NCBI GenBank assembly: GCA_900155495.1
Contig: FTLJ01000540.1
Span: 1 to 31,165 of the forward strand
DNA from: Porogramme epimiltina
Lineage: Eukaryota > Basidiomycota > Agaricomycetes > Polyporales > Polyporaceae
DNA length: 31,165 nucleotides
Reading direction: 5' to 3'
The stretch's first letter is position 1, and each line of letters opens with the position of its first letter. Both the position numbers and the translations under genes were made by a program. A model generated the notes under the pieces. It worked only from the letters and a program-made list of their open reading frames with translations. It did not search any database and was not told where the DNA came from. Of this stretch, positions 1-12,059 are shown piece by piece.

Positions 1-1740
1 GCCCGTCGGCGACGAGTCCTCACCTAACGACCTCGGGAACGCGAGCACCTCGGACCACACCGCAACGCCCCACCCCCCTCCCTCCCAATCCCCACCCCAG
101 GCCGCGGACAGCGCAGGGCAGGCCCCTCCGCCCTCGCCGCCGCCCGCCGCTGCGCGGCCTGCGGAGCACCTCCCCGTACCGCTCGTGACGGCCGAGAACG
201 GCGCCGCGCGCAAGGAGCGGGGCGAGAAGGGCTCCCTCGAGAGCGAACAGACGGGCACCCAGACCTTCAAGGGCACCCCCCGCAAGGAAGCGAGCAAGTC
301 CGTCTCGGACGCCGCCCACACCGTGACGACGCAGGCGGACGACGGCGACGCAGCGACTCCCGCCGCCCGGCGGTCGAAGGGCTCCCAGTTCATCACCAAG
401 CTCTTGCGAGTGCTCGTCCCGTGCGTCGGCCCGTCGTCCCGCGCACACCCCGTCGACCTCGACGATGAGAAGGTGCGCCCGGCAGCGGCGGTGCAGGGGA
501 AGTCCAAGGACGTGGCGGCGCCGACCGCCGCGGCGCTGAAGGAGAAGCAGGCGGAGGAGCTGCCCCCCGCGCCCCAGGACAGCGAGCCGCCGGCGCCGAA
601 CGGCGCCCAGGCGTCTACGCCCGAGGCGGAACTCCCACCGCCGTTGCAGCCCATTGACGTCCCCCCGCCACCTGATGATCCGAACGTGCTGGTGCCGCCC
701 ACGCCGACGAAGACGCTCCCGCGCGAGGAGACGGAGGGGGTGACGTCGGGCGCGGTGCAGCCGCCTGGGTCGACCGGGGAGGACAGCGTGCACAACCATT
801 CGAGGAGGAGCTCGAGAAATATTGGTGACGAGACGGACGGGTCGACGAGCTTCACGGACGAGGACGACATTGAAGAGGGAACCCCCATAGAGGAGGTGGA
901 GGACGAGGAGGAGCGGTTAATCATGCAGGGTGGCGCAGGTATACCCATTGGTCCGGTAAGCTTCTCTGCTTTGTGGTTGCCGCGAGACGACGTGCGATCC
1001 AACGCTCTAATAGGACGGCATTCCAAAACCATTACTGCCCCCACTCTCGCCTAAACACGCCGGTCGAAAATGTCTGGTGCTTGATCTTGACGAAACCCTG
1101 GTCCACAGTAGCTTCAAGGTGCGTAATTTGAGTGTATGTCGTGCGGGTTGATTGCTCACATGTTGAGCAGTCCATACAACAAGCGGACTACGTGGTGCCT
1201 GTGGAGATTGAATATCACTGGCATAACGTATATGTCATCAAGCGCCCCGGCGTCGACAACTTCTTGAAGAAGATGGGGGAGATTTACGAGATCGTAGTCT
1301 TTACGGCCAGCCTAAGCAAGGTTCGTTGCAGTGTCCTTCCAACGAACACGTCGATTGACATGAACTTTACCTTGTCAGTACGCGGATCCGGTCCTGGACA
1401 AGCTAGACGTGCATCGTGTCGTTTCCCACAGATTATTCCGGGAGAGCTGTTACAACCACAGAGGGAACTATGTCAAGGTACGTCTCGTCGTTTGCTTACG
1501 TGCAGTACGCTTGTGCTCACCTACATCATCTAGGACCTCTCTCAGCTTGGCCGTCCGATCGCCGACACCATCATCATTGACAACTCACCAGCGTCATACA
1601 TCTTCCACCCCAACAACGCCGTCCCTGTGTCATCGTGGTTCAACGACCCGCACGACACAGAGCTGACAGATCTGTGCCCATTCCTTACCGATCTGGAGCA
1701 GGTGGACGATGTCCGTGGTGTTCTCGATGGTGGCCTATGA
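1..1740 (+). CDS. PSR1: Psr1-like HAD/NIF phosphatase, copy 1 (5' partial)
   Basis: Predicted exons are <1-955, 1014-1118, 1171-1320, 1379-1477 and 1534-1740 (stop TGA). The frame is open to the left edge (first codon at 2), so the start is outside the window. The N-terminal part is Pro/Ala-rich and disordered, with a possible membrane-anchor patch, LLRVLVPCV, near 400-420. The catalytic domain begins in exon 2 with the HAD motif [10 protein letters not shown], followed by FTAS, DNSPASY and [10 protein letters not shown]. These are the marks of the Psr1/Psr2, Nem1 and SCP/FCP family of Asp-based Ser/Thr phosphatases. In yeast, Psr1/2 sit at the plasma membrane and act in sodium and general stress responses; that role here is inferred. 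Exons 2-5 have the same sizes (105, 150, 99, 207) as the paralog at 29021-30991. The Psr1 assignment rests on the long disordered N-terminus plus C-terminal phosphatase layout; another SCP-like member is possible. Confidence 0.92.
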
Positions 1741-2722
1741 CACGTGGTGAGGGAGTGAGGCCGCACGCACTGGTCCTACTTTCGATCTGCCCCATGCTTT
1801 CCCATGTTGGTCTATGCATGCTGTCTATGTCGCTCATCGTAGTCAGTGCAAACGCGGACACCTTTGCACAACCTGGCGTATAAAACCAAACCCGGATGGT
1901 CGTACCGCGTCCGAACAGGCGTGCCGGCTCGTGTTCCCGCTCGCTGCGCGCAAGATCCCTCCACATCCCGTTCGCTCGCAGGACACCCGGCCCGATCTCC
2001 AACCCCGTCTCCCCGCGTCCCCCGCTCTTTCCCGGCTGCGAAGCCCCACCCATCTTCCCGCGCTCCCGGCCGGATATGGCTCCCTCGTCCACCTGTACGT
2101 CGTCGTCGCTCCGTTCTCTGGCTCTCCTTCGGTACATACGCACTCGCTTCGACACCTAGCTTTCGTATATACCCACGCAATCCCTCAATGCTCGTCATGG
2201 TCCATGCTACACGCTGCCTCGCCTGCCGTATCTCCGCCGTCACATCACCATATTATGTTCCCTCGCAAAGTTTCAGCATTATCCCCAAAAAAACCACGCA
2301 GTTCTCCCATGACTTCCTTTCTCCCCCCAATTCAAACCGCGCAACCTCTCCATGTTTGCAGCGACCCCGCTCTCCTCGCCCTCATCACCATGTTTTGGAC
2401 CTGCACATAATCCACATTTCGTCTCGTGTCTCGTAGTCTCTCGTCCTTGTCCCATCCTCTCTCGCCTACACGCATCGCATTCGCCCGCTAATATCCTCCC
2501 TCGCATGTAGTTATTTGAAGCACGTGCGCCCGCACGCTTTGTTTATTGCGCCCCGGCGCCCCCCGCCGGCGTCCGCGTTTCTGTTCGTCCTCTCCCCGCC
2601 GTCTCGCCTTCGCTTCGCGTCGCTCATACACGGACATCATACCCCCTTTCTAGGCTCCGAGGCCTCCACGCTCGTTCCCGTCTCCGTTCGGACTTTCTCC
2701 GTGGCTGCTGCCCAATCTTTCT
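1741..2722. other. Intergenic, 3' flank of phosphatase copy 1
   Basis: This stretch follows the phosphatase stop. It holds a TATA-like string (GTATAAAA, about 1879-1886) and long pyrimidine-rich runs from about 1940 to 2710. These resemble fungal 5' UTR or promoter DNA on the plus strand, which would suit the reading frame that starts at 2723. The open frames here are short and overlap in all frames, which is typical of GC-rich non-coding DNA. I see no convincing gene. Confidence 0.4.
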
Positions 2723-3391
2723 ATGGCTTCGAGCACCAACGTCCCCCAATTACCTTCGCCGCCGGCCGGGCGTGTGTCCTTCCCGTACGTACCGCGCACA
2801 CCACCGTTCTCCCCTCTCCCTTACTCGTCCACCTAATCGACCTCCGCAGGACGTTCGGACCTTCTCCCTATTTACCGCGGCGGGTCGCCTGTATCGCCTG
2901 TAGCTACACACACGCTTTCACCTCTTCCCCATTCCCCTTCCAGCTCTTCCTCTAGCCTCTTCTCCCCATCCCGGATCACAGCGGACTCTCTGGCAGCCCC
3001 CTCCTCCTCTCCTACATATCGTACCCCCACATCCTCTGTGCATGACTTACGCGGGGGCGGGCGCCCTCCTCTTCTCCCTTCGGTACCCGAGTACTCACCG
3101 CAGCCCGCCCCCCGACGAACTTGTACGAAATGTGATGACCGTTTCTTGGAGTCCTGAACAGGGCCGGCCCGGCCGTGCGTGTTTGCGGTGGCGTGCGTGG
3201 AAGGTTATACTCGAGATGTGCGTTTCCCCGGCACCGGCGAAGAGGATCGTCCACCCCGGCGTCGGGCCTTGCTGATCCACGCCTTAGCTGGATATTGTCG
3301 GAACTCGACGGTATTGCTCCCTGCCACGACAGATCTCCCGGCGGCGACCGAGTTCGGGCTCTCGAGTTCTAGAGTGGATTCACGCCGTTAG
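2723..3391 (+). pseudogene. Possible decayed or mis-spliced Ser/Pro-rich gene
   Basis: One reading frame runs from ATG 2723 to a stop at 3389-3391 with no frameshift. It is interrupted only by TAA at 2834-2836 and TGA at 3155-3157. The product starts MASSTNVPQLPSPPAGR, continues as a Ser/Pro/Thr-rich low-complexity stretch, and just before the TGA has a C-x2-C group, RTCTKCDDRFLES. It may be a pseudogene with two nonsense changes. It may also be a live small gene: an intron at 2772-2849 (donor GTGTGT, branch-like CTAAT, acceptor CCGCAG) removes the TAA and leaves a 118-residue protein ending at the TGA. A stronger donor, GTACGT at 2785, pairs in phase with an acceptor at 2943. I do not recognise the family. 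The upstream DNA is pyrimidine-rich, as at expressed fungal genes. Confidence 0.33.
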
Positions 3392-4880
3392 CGTTTGTTG
3401 ATTTCCTGATATTGACGGATGCTGCTAGGGGCCCCGGGTGATTGCGCCCCTTCTGAGTAGAGGGCTGCGTTGATCATGATATTGGCGTGCGTGTCGGGGA
3501 ACTCGAATGACATCGGTGTCCTGGGCTGATATCTGAGGCGTCTATGTTGTTGCGGCCCTGAGTGCTCCCCCAGCTTGACGTCGGTAGTGGGTAGATAGGC
3601 GCTTATGGGTATACCCGAACCGATTATAGTGCATGAGCATTCCTTGGGGCAACTCAGCGAAGCTGAGCACTTCACGCTTGTGAAGGACGCTAAGTACGGA
3701 CGCCGAGGGTCTTATGTCCGTATGTAAGGTAAGATCGAGATGTTTGACAGCTCCGCGAATTTCGCGCACGTCTCAACCTCTTCAAAATTTACTGCAAACC
3801 GTTACCCTTCGGTGGCCCAAAATCAAAATTCCAGCGACTGAATAGCCTCCGGGCTTCCACGAAGAGGGTTTCGGGGACGCGAGTTTAGGAGGAAGTGTAC
3901 GTACAACGGACTGGCTGTGCCGTGCTTTACGAATCACAGAGTGCGAACGCCACATAATAATATGATCGATATCTCTGTGGTTGATGGGCTGGGGAGGCTG
4001 TGGGGAAGTGTGGGCGGATCGCGGGGTCGATGATGCGCCTGCTTCATTTCCACAGCAAGACGGTGGCCACGTACGTACCATTCGCACTGGCCGGCGTCAA
4101 GTGGAAGCTATAGCAGACACAGCTGTCGTTTTGAACTCGCGCCGCCCTGGACGGCGTTATCTCGCAGTCGGTCGGTCCCGAAGAAAGGGCAGGGGTGGGT
4201 GGGGGGCTTGGAGCTTGGAGCGCGATATACAAAATCGGCGGTGTGCGAGACCGATCAAGAAGCCTGCTCTGGTGACCACCCGAGGCTGCGGTGCCTGACG
4301 AAAACGCCTTTCCCTCGCGGCAACCGCTCCACAACTCCCAGGGCGAGAGACGGCGGGCGCTGCGTCCGCCCCTGCGCCCCTGTTGCGTCGGGGGTCTGTC
4401 TCAGCGGCGTTGGGCCCGCTCACCCTCCACGCGTAAGCACCGGCGTGCAAAACAAAGCTGTAAGCACCATGACAACAGTTGGGAGAACGCGACTGACTTC
4501 GCCCGAACTTTGATACCGCGCTGATGGTCAGAGGCTTAGTGGATGGCGGGTGGGCGCGCCATCGCGTCTGTGGCAGTGATACGTAAGTTGCAAACATCAC
4601 TCAGCGACCTTCCGTGGCTTCCTCTCGAGTCTGCGCCGCATGCTTCGTCTGCCAGGGTGGCAAACTCTATAGCGTCGTGCGGGCAGGTGCTAGCAGGAGC
4701 GGCCCAATGTCGGGCTCCGCGAATGGAGCGCGGCGGGAGTTCATATCAGGAGAAACGGGGGCGCGCCGGCGGGCGGACGAACGGTCGCTGAAGCGGACAC
4801 GTGGAGGGCGGGCGGCTGCGGGGGAGGATAGTGATGGCGCGCGAAAGACGGGATTGCGGATTTGACTTGTCCCCATCCAG
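3392..4880. other. Intergenic, nothing recognised
   Basis: About 1.5 kb without a convincing gene on either strand. The open frames are short, lack splice-linked continuation and have no family motif. Part of it (about 3400-4000) is less GC-rich than its surroundings. A short inverted repeat (CTCAGCGAAGCTGAG, about 3654-3668) is present, but no RNA gene could be built around it. Confidence 0.35.
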
Positions 4881-4924
4881 CTGTGCGAGCGTCCGCTACG
4901 GTTGCTGTCCTCGTCTGCCAGGCT

Positions 4925-5000
4925 CCGGATAGCCTCCTCCTTCGTCCCCTCTTCTTCCTCCTCGCCCCGTTCCTCTTCTCCTTCCTCTTCCCCTCCACAC
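4925..5000 (+). promoter_or_regulatory. Pyrimidine-rich promoter/5' UTR tract of the RhoGAP gene
   Basis: This is a strongly CT-rich run on the sense strand, ending about 220 bases upstream of the RhoGAP start codon at 5221. Such tracts commonly lie near transcription starts of highly expressed filamentous-fungal genes. No TATA box is clear. This is an inference from composition and position only. Confidence 0.35.
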
Positions 5001-5220
5001 ACACACCCGCGTCTTCTACGGCCCCGGACACGCCCCCGCCCCCTTCTCCTCTGCGCCGGTCGCGCGTCCACGGCCGCCCTCACTACCCCTCGCTTAAACG
5101 CGTTCTTGGTTTTCCTCTTCGCGCGTTCTAGACCGCCCCAAGCGCTGCGCAACCTCCCCACCGCACCCCCTCCCTCCCGGCGCACTCGCCATTTCATGCC
5201 ACAACCTTGACGACGACGCC

Positions 5221-8200
5221 ATGGCAAGCTACCTCACCGCGGAAGCCCAAAGCACACAAGCACTGCTCACGGAGGACAGGATATGTCCGGGATGCAAGAA
5301 GTCGGTCGTGGATGAACACGGAGGCGTTGTGGTCGCGTTCGGGTGAGTTCTGCATGCATATATGCACCCTTTCCAACTTCTGGTTCCCTGGCACGTCCGC
5401 GGGCTGGCGTTGAACGGAGGCATGGAGCGGTTGGATTACCAATATGGCTTCGTGCCTGCCTGCATTCTCTCCCCCCTTCCAGGACGTCTTCCCTGGCACT
5501 TGCATCGGTTCGTTTCGCCACCGTGAATCTACTTAGGATTTACTGTGAGCCCACATCTCGACCCGTTCAAGCTCTCAAGGAGCCCCTTCGGATGCTTGAG
5601 TGTGGACTCCCCTCATCGGCCATCCAACAAACCCGTCCGTGCCATGCAGACATGGGAAGAAGGGGGAATGGGCAGCTTCACGGACGGTGCGGGCGCGAAT
5701 GGAGGCATGGCCACCGCTTGCTCGAGTTTACTACTCCCATCTTCCCCAGACTTTGGCGCTCTTCACCCTCTCTATTGAGATCGGGGAGTTCAGCGGGCAC
5801 TCTATAACGAACGCCGCCACTCTTCTTGCTCGAATTACGGGTGTTTTCACGGTGATGTCGCAGGTTGGCACTTCACGCTTCGACATCCACTGTTGTGGCG
5901 CCACGCCGGGGCCCCGGTATGGCGGCGGGTCTCCTGTGGCAGGATCCGCACAGTCTCCTTGGGCAACGCATCTTCTATCGAGTGGCGGCCGACATGTTGT
6001 GGGTTGGCAGAAGGGTCCCTTCCCGATCCGCAGGGATGGCACGGACGGGATAGGCATGCGAAAGGCTCCGTCCCTGCGTGCCACCCACTGTTGATGCGCC
6101 CCCGAGTCCGACGTCACCTGCACATCGTCAAGTGAAACGCAGCCCATCTTTCGCGGCATAGTCTAGGACCATACCAGTCCGAGGCAACATTCCGCCCCCC
6201 TCTGCGGCGCAGGCCCCTTCATACCATGGCAGACGCACCTGTCGTACGGCGCATGCGGTGCTCCTCGTGAGCCCTCCGGTGGTCTCGGCAACCTAAGCTC
6301 CTAAATACGTCTCCGCGTCTCTACGTCCCCCGCACTGTTCCCCCGCTCGCTGCGCCCTCTCCTCGACTGACCATGTTTCTGTTACCTAGGCAATCCTTCT
6401 TCCACGTTGATTGTTTCAAGTGCGCGAAATGCGGAGACCAAGTGACGGCGGACACCAACCTGCTGCTCCTCTCGGACGGCTCCCCGATATGCGCCAACTG
6501 CTCGTACAGCTGCAACGTCTGCAAACAGCCTATCCTCGATGAAGCGATCATGACCGGCGACGACTCTTACCATGCGCACTGCTTCAAGTGCAAGGTGTGT
6601 AAGAACCGCATCGACGAGTTGGTCTTCGCGAAGACCAGCCGGGGTATTTATTGCATGAACTGCCATAATGAACGCGTTGCGAAGAGCAAGCGCCATCGGG
6701 AGGAGCGTGCGGCGCAGGCGGCGGCGGCGGCAGCAGCTGCTGCTGCCGCCGCCAACCCAGGTGGTAACAAACCGAAAGATATGCAGCGCCCTGCGCCCAA
6801 CGGGAGGCCTGCGACCGCGGTACGTCCCATCTTTCACGTGCGGGTCTGAGCTGCGGTCTCAACTGTGGCGGCCAGTCGAATGAGGGGCGGCCAAACTCGC
6901 TGGCGAACTCCGTCGAGGCCTCGTCGCCGGATACGCAATATGGCAGCGGCTTGTCGCGGTCGAACTCGCACCGCGCGCCCGACTCGGTCGACAGCCACTC
7001 GTCGGGCCCCTCGTCGGCGGGGGCTGCGAGGCGAGGGTCGTTGCTGTCTCAGCTCGTTGCAACAGAGGCGCAGCATCGACAACAAGAGCAAGCGACGGCG
7101 GCGACGCCCTCCGCCGCGTCGCCGTCGCAGGGAGGACTTCTCGGATCGCCTGTCGGGGGGCCTTCAATGCCCATGTCAAAGCGACGCTCGGGGATGTTCA
7201 TCGGCCTCCCATCTTCCCCTTCCATGACCCGCGTCGACACGAACGCCCGCAGACCGTCCACCGCGGGCAGCTCCGCATCAAACTCCCCCATCGACCACCT
7301 GCGCTCGAGCACCTCGCCAACGTCGAGGATGGACTCGCTCTCCGTGCCCAACAGCGACGGCCCGAACGGCAAGCTAAACAAGAGGAAAAGCTTCGACGCG
7401 GGCATCCGCCCGCTCAACGTGCTGCGCCAAGTCGCGAGCAGCGCGTCGCTCAACACCAGCAACGGAGCCCCCACAGACTACACTCGGTCGCTGTCCGCTT
7501 CCACGGCGACCCCCTCGAGCGTGCGCGGGCGCGAGTCTCCGCAGCCGCACTCGCCTCTCCGGGACTACTTCAGCTCGTACTACACCGACCAGCTTGACAG
7601 CGACCACGCGGACTCGCCGATATCGCCCCCAGACAGCCAGCGCGTCGTCGGCGGGCGCGGCCGCTCTGCGTCCTCGAGCGCGTACGAGCAGCAGCCCACG
7701 CGTGGCCCCAACCAGAGGCCCACCCTCAATCTCGATAAGATACCTTCGCGATCGAATAGCCTCGCCATCCCCTCTTCGTTCGAGGCGCTCGAGGCACACT
7801 CACCCTCGAAACTCTTTCTGGGAAGCCCGGTCCGGAGCCCAGACCAACACCGGCCCCCTCAATTGGAGCTTAACGGCAGCAACTTCCGCACGAGCGCCGA
7901 GCTGCGGCAGAGCGTCCTGTCAGGGGTCGAGTTCGAGCTCCAGCGCCCCGGGAGCGTACCGCCGTCGCCGTCGCACTTCGTCGACGTGCCGCGCGGCATC
8001 GAGAGCGGGACGGACACCGAGGCCGAGTCGGACGACCCCGGGCGGTCGAGCGACGAGTTCGGGGACAGGCCGCCGTCGCTACCTCCGAAGGAGCCCGCGC
8101 GCGCGCCCCTGCGGCGCGGGCCGCCGCCGGAGCTGCGTGTGGACGTGTCGCGCAGTGCGTCGCCGAGCGCGCACGGGAGCGAGGGCTCGCCCGAGTCGTC

Positions 8201-10912
8201 CCCGATCGAGCGCACGCAGACGACGACGTTCATCACGCCGGCGCTGCCCCCCATCCGCATCTCGATGGGCGGCTCCGACTTTGCGGACCTGATCAAGAAC
8301 ATGGACACCCCGAGCCGCGCCGCGTTCCAGGAGCGCGGCGAGGCGGGCAGGCTCCGCCTCGACCTCTCGCTCACCCCGCCCGGCTCGGACGCCGCGGCGG
8401 GCGGCCCGCTCACGCCGCGCAGCGACATCACCGTGCTGGGCTCGGCGGAGAACGCGGGCGCGAACGGGTACGGGCGCGAGTACGCGAACGACGCGACGCC
8501 GATGCGCAACGGGCGCACGAGCTCGGACAGGCGCGACGGCGCGACGAGCCCGGCGTCGCCGGACGGCGCTGGGGGCCGGCGCGCGGCGGACGGCGCGCTA
8601 GCGCGCATCACCGTCACCGCGCCCGCGGACGGCGTCGAGGTGCTTAGGCGGCGACTGCAGGACGCGGCGGGCAGTGCGGGCGCGGGGCAGGCGATCAGCG
8701 TCGACGCGGGCGTGCTGCTCGCGGCGGTCGCGATGCTCGACCAGCAGCAGGGCGAGTACGCGGACCTGAAGCGGAACTTGGACGGCATGAAGGTGGGTGC
8801 TGTTATTGCCGTGGCGATCGACGGCGGCCCATGTTGTTTGCGGGTGGCTGATGCGCGGGCTTGCAGCGGGCGAGCAAGCAGTACATGGACGGGCTTACCG
8901 TGGCCCAGACGGAGTACGACCGGGAGCTGAAGGCGCGGCGGGATGCCGAGGCGGAGGTCACGCGCCTGCGCGTGCTGCTCACAGGCCAGGCGGTGCGACT
9001 CACCGCGATCTCGGGCGACTCGAAGCGGCAGGAGGCGCAGAAGCAGCTTGCGCGCGAGCTGAGCGATAAGATGAGCACGCTCGAGCGTGACCTGTCGAAG
9101 CTCAAGGTCGAGCGCGATATGACGCTTGCGGAGGTAGAGCAGCTCTCTGCGTCGAAGAGGTGCGTCATCGCTTGCGCGCGGGGTTGCGATGACGTCCGCG
9201 CAGTGCGCTTATGGTCCCTCGCCTTATTACAGCTCGCCGACGCTTGCCGACGGAGAGGAGGCCGGAGCATCCCTCACGCGCGGACTGTCCATGCGCTTCG
9301 ACAACATCAAGGTCCAGTACAAGCACGAGCTCATCCCGCTCACGGAGCAGCGCGAAACCCTCCTCCGCGAGATCGCCGAGCTCAAGGCGTCCCGTGACGC
9401 GTTCCTTGAGGAGACCACGGTGCTCAACAAGCGCAACGAGGAGCTCGCGCAGCTCAATGCGCAGTACCAGCGCCGGCTCGAAGGCGCCGAGGTGATGAAG
9501 CCGGAGCCCCCGCACAACGTGCTGCAGGAGCGGCAGACGAACTCGTTCGACCGCGCGCGCTCGCCACCCATACTCAACAGCTCGCTCTCGTCGACGACGC
9601 TCGCGCTCTCGGATGAGTCCACGGACACGACAACGACCAAGGTCGTCAAGATCACCCGCGCGGACGTGCAGGACATGCCCGCGATGGCTATTGGCGGCCA
9701 GCAGCAAGCGCGGCCGCGCTTCAAGTGGCCCGGCACTAAGGCGCCGAAGGAGAACGTCGCGGTCATGAACGGCATGGACCCCGGCAAGCCCAAATGGCGC
9801 ACGGAACACGTCTTCCAGCAGATCAGCGTGCTTCGTGTCGCCCGGTGCGACCACTGCGGCGACAAGATGTGGGGGTCCCAGCTCAAGTGCACTAGTGAGT
9901 CGTCTCCGAGCTAATGTACTGACAGGGTGCTGACGCGTATGGTGCAGACTGCAACATTGCCGTCCACACGCGGTGCATACACAGTGTGAACTTGGTGTGC
10001 TCGCAAACGCTCCCGCTGCGAGAGGATGCCCAGGCACCCATTGCGCCATTGCGTGAGTGCGGGGTTATAGTCTATTTTGAGCCTACTGACGTGTGTTACG
10101 TTCTTGGCAGCGCCATCCATGTTTGGCCGAGACCTGGTCGAACAGGTACGCGCCGACTCGAGGGACGATCACCTGTTTGTGCCAGTCATTGTCGAGAAGT
10201 GTATTGACGCCGTCGACAACATCGGTACGTGATCATCCCGACTGTAACCCCGAAGTTCGGAATGCTCACGCCGACCGCTCCTAGCTCTGGAATACGAAGG
10301 AATCTACCGTAAGACCGGTGGTTCTGGACAGTCGAAGATGATCACACAACTATTCGAGCGCGGCGACTACGACTCGTTTGACCTCCGCGACTCGGATCGC
10401 TTCAACGACATCTGCAGCGTCACTTCCGTTCTCAAGTCCTACTTCCGTGCACTGCCGAACCCACTCCTCACATCTGAGCTCCATGACAAGTTCATCGGCG
10501 CGTCCACCATCCGCGACCCTGCTGTCAAGGCGGCAACATTCAACGACCTTGTGCACCAGCTGCCAACGGAGCATTATTACACTCTAAAGGCGCTGATGCT
10601 CCACTTGTACAGGTAAGTTGACTTCTCAGTTTATATTCTGCGGGCCCGGTCTGATCGTCCGGCGGCGATAGGGTTTGCGAGAGAAGCGAACGTAACCTGA
10701 TGCATGCGAGGAACTTGGGTGTTGTCTTCGGACGTGAGTACCCTGAAACCTACCCCTCACGGAGGTGTACTGACGACTACCTGCCCAATGTAGCCACACT
10801 CATGCGCTCCCCGGACCCCGGCGCAGAGTTTAGCGACATGGCAGGCAAGGCGCTCTGTATTGAGTGGCTTGTCGAAAACGCACTGCGGGTGTTCGACCAG
10901 CAGTCACTATGA
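5221..10912 (+). CDS. RGA1: LIM-LIM-C1-RhoGAP protein (Rga family)
   Basis: Predicted exons: 5221-5342, 6390-6819, 6876-8792, 8867-9159, 9233-9894, 9948-10052, 10111-10224, 10285-10612, 10672-10733, 10794-10912. They give 1383 residues with continuous phase. LIM1 starts at C22-x2-C25, and its H46-x2-C49-x2-C52 follows only after splicing intron 1. LIM2 starts at C82-x2-C85. A poly-Ala tract follows, then a long Ser/Pro-rich region, coiled coil at about 780-1010, a C1-type zinc finger (HVFQQI...CDHCGDKMWG...CNIAVHTRC) at about 1113-1160, and a RhoGAP domain from about 1180 to the end. The arginine finger is R1223 in GIYRKTGG. The protein should stimulate GTP hydrolysis by Rho/Cdc42 GTPases in polarity and cell-wall control. 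The Rga1/Rga2 name is by architecture; yeast Rga1/2 lack the C1 finger, so orthology is approximate. Confidence 0.95.
5343..6389 (+). other. Unusually long intron 1 of the RhoGAP gene
   Basis: This 1047 nt phase-2 intron (donor GTGAGT, acceptor CTAG) divides the glycine codon just before QSFFHVDC of LIM1. Removing it restores a standard C-x2-C-x20-H-x2-C LIM finger, so its existence is well supported. All other introns in the gene are 54-74 nt. No transposon ends or coding motif were found inside. Just before the acceptor lies a pyrimidine-rich stretch and an ATG at 6373 whose frame runs through the splice site into exon 2, so an internal promoter giving a product with a broken LIM1 is conceivable. 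Confidence 0.8.
6716..6754 (+). repeat. Imperfect GCN triplet repeat coding poly-Ala
   Basis: A run of GCG/GCA/GCT/GCC codons in exon 2 of the RhoGAP gene encodes about a dozen consecutive alanines after LIM2. Synonymous codons are mixed, so the tract is less slippage-prone than a pure repeat. It marks the linker between the LIM pair and the disordered region. Confidence 0.75.
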
Positions 10913-12059
10913 TCGCCGCCCACCCCTCCGGCATGTGTTTTATTCCGTATTTGTTCTGCCGTCGTCATCCTTTATGTCTCTTCCCTCCCTCCCCACGACC
11001 ATCCCCATTCATCCATCTGTCACGCCCTGCACGCCGTCCCACAGTGGTCATGTAGCCCAGTAGAGCCTCCGTCGCGCATCTGTTTCGCCCTGTACCAAAA
11101 GCCACTCTCTCATATCTCTCCAGGCCCTGTCATATTTACTGTTAATCTGTCACTACACGCGCCCGCTCTTTCCTCGCCCCCCACATGATGCGTCTTATAT
11201 CTCCCATTCGCAGCTCTCCGCAACCGCCGGGCATCCTTCTGGCGGATTTTTTGTCCCCCGGAGCGCCTCGCACCCCTTTTTTAGCCCGCGCCCCGCCCGT
11301 TGCCCGCGCCCGGGCTGTGCGGCTTTTGTTATCGCCCCGCACCACCACACCGAGACGGCCAACAAGTGCTTACGGCCACGCCGGGCCCGGGCGACTGCGG
11401 GGCAGCGGTGACGACGGCGTCGCAGCCCCACGTGCCGTTTGCCCAGACGCGTTTCCTCCCCCTCCTTCGTACACCCGCACGACCCGCCGCGTCGCGCACC
11501 GCAAATTATCTATACCCGAGCCTTTATGCATATGTATACCATCCCTAACTCCGGACCCGTACTCTATACATACCATCTTTTTTTTCTCCGTCCTGGCGGC
11601 TGGCTGTGCATCCGCACGACGCCGAACGCGGGGAATGCGTGCTCAACTGCGGGGAATGGGGGGACGTTGCCAAGGAGGCCGAGGGCCTTCGAACTTCGGG
11701 GTGACGCTCGCTAGGAAGGTGGAGCTCGGCCGAGACAAGATGGTCTGCGTGTTTGTTGGTGGACGCCTCAGGAGCGCTCCAAGCGCGAAGAAGCATAAGA
11801 ATACATGAAAGGGTGAGCCGGGACGACCGCTGGGTAACTAGGGGTAGATACATGTAGAGCAAGAGAGAGCAGCCTGGGGTGCGCGAGCGCGAGGAAGAAC
11901 AACAGAGCGTGCGCACACGGTATGGGTATATTACAACGACTCCGCGGGCGGAGGGAAACGAAGATCGGGATCTGGGTGGCGGAAACCGGACGGTGGTGAC
12001 GTGATTAGAGGGCCTCCATATGGACAGAGCGTGTCGCGCGCGTCCTCACACATCTGGTC
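10913..12059. other. Convergent 3' intergenic region, no gene seen
   Basis: The region lies between the RhoGAP stop (plus) and the BTB gene stop (minus), so both 3' UTRs and terminators should be here. The first part (10913-11180) is a pyrimidine-rich likely 3' UTR. An open frame of 207 codons at 11185-11808 exists, but it has no recognisable domain, is Arg/Pro-biased as expected from GC-rich non-coding DNA, and has similar-sized frames overlapping it. Confidence 0.4.

Noticed and set aside
3600..3720. Possible structured RNA with a short inverted repeat
   Set aside because: It did not match tRNA, 5S rRNA or spliceosomal RNA landmarks; no Pol III boxes or terminator in order.
7859..8788. 309-codon open frame on minus
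   Set aside because: It is the antisense of RhoGAP exon 3. GC-rich codon bias on plus leaves the opposite strand open; no motif, no splice context.
9165..10049. 294-codon open frame on minus
   Set aside because: It covers RhoGAP exons 4-6 antisense across real introns, and has no recognisable domain.
11185..11808. 207-codon open frame on plus in the convergent intergenic region
   Set aside because: Arg/Pro-biased, overlapping frames of similar size, no family motif, and it lies where two 3' UTRs should be.
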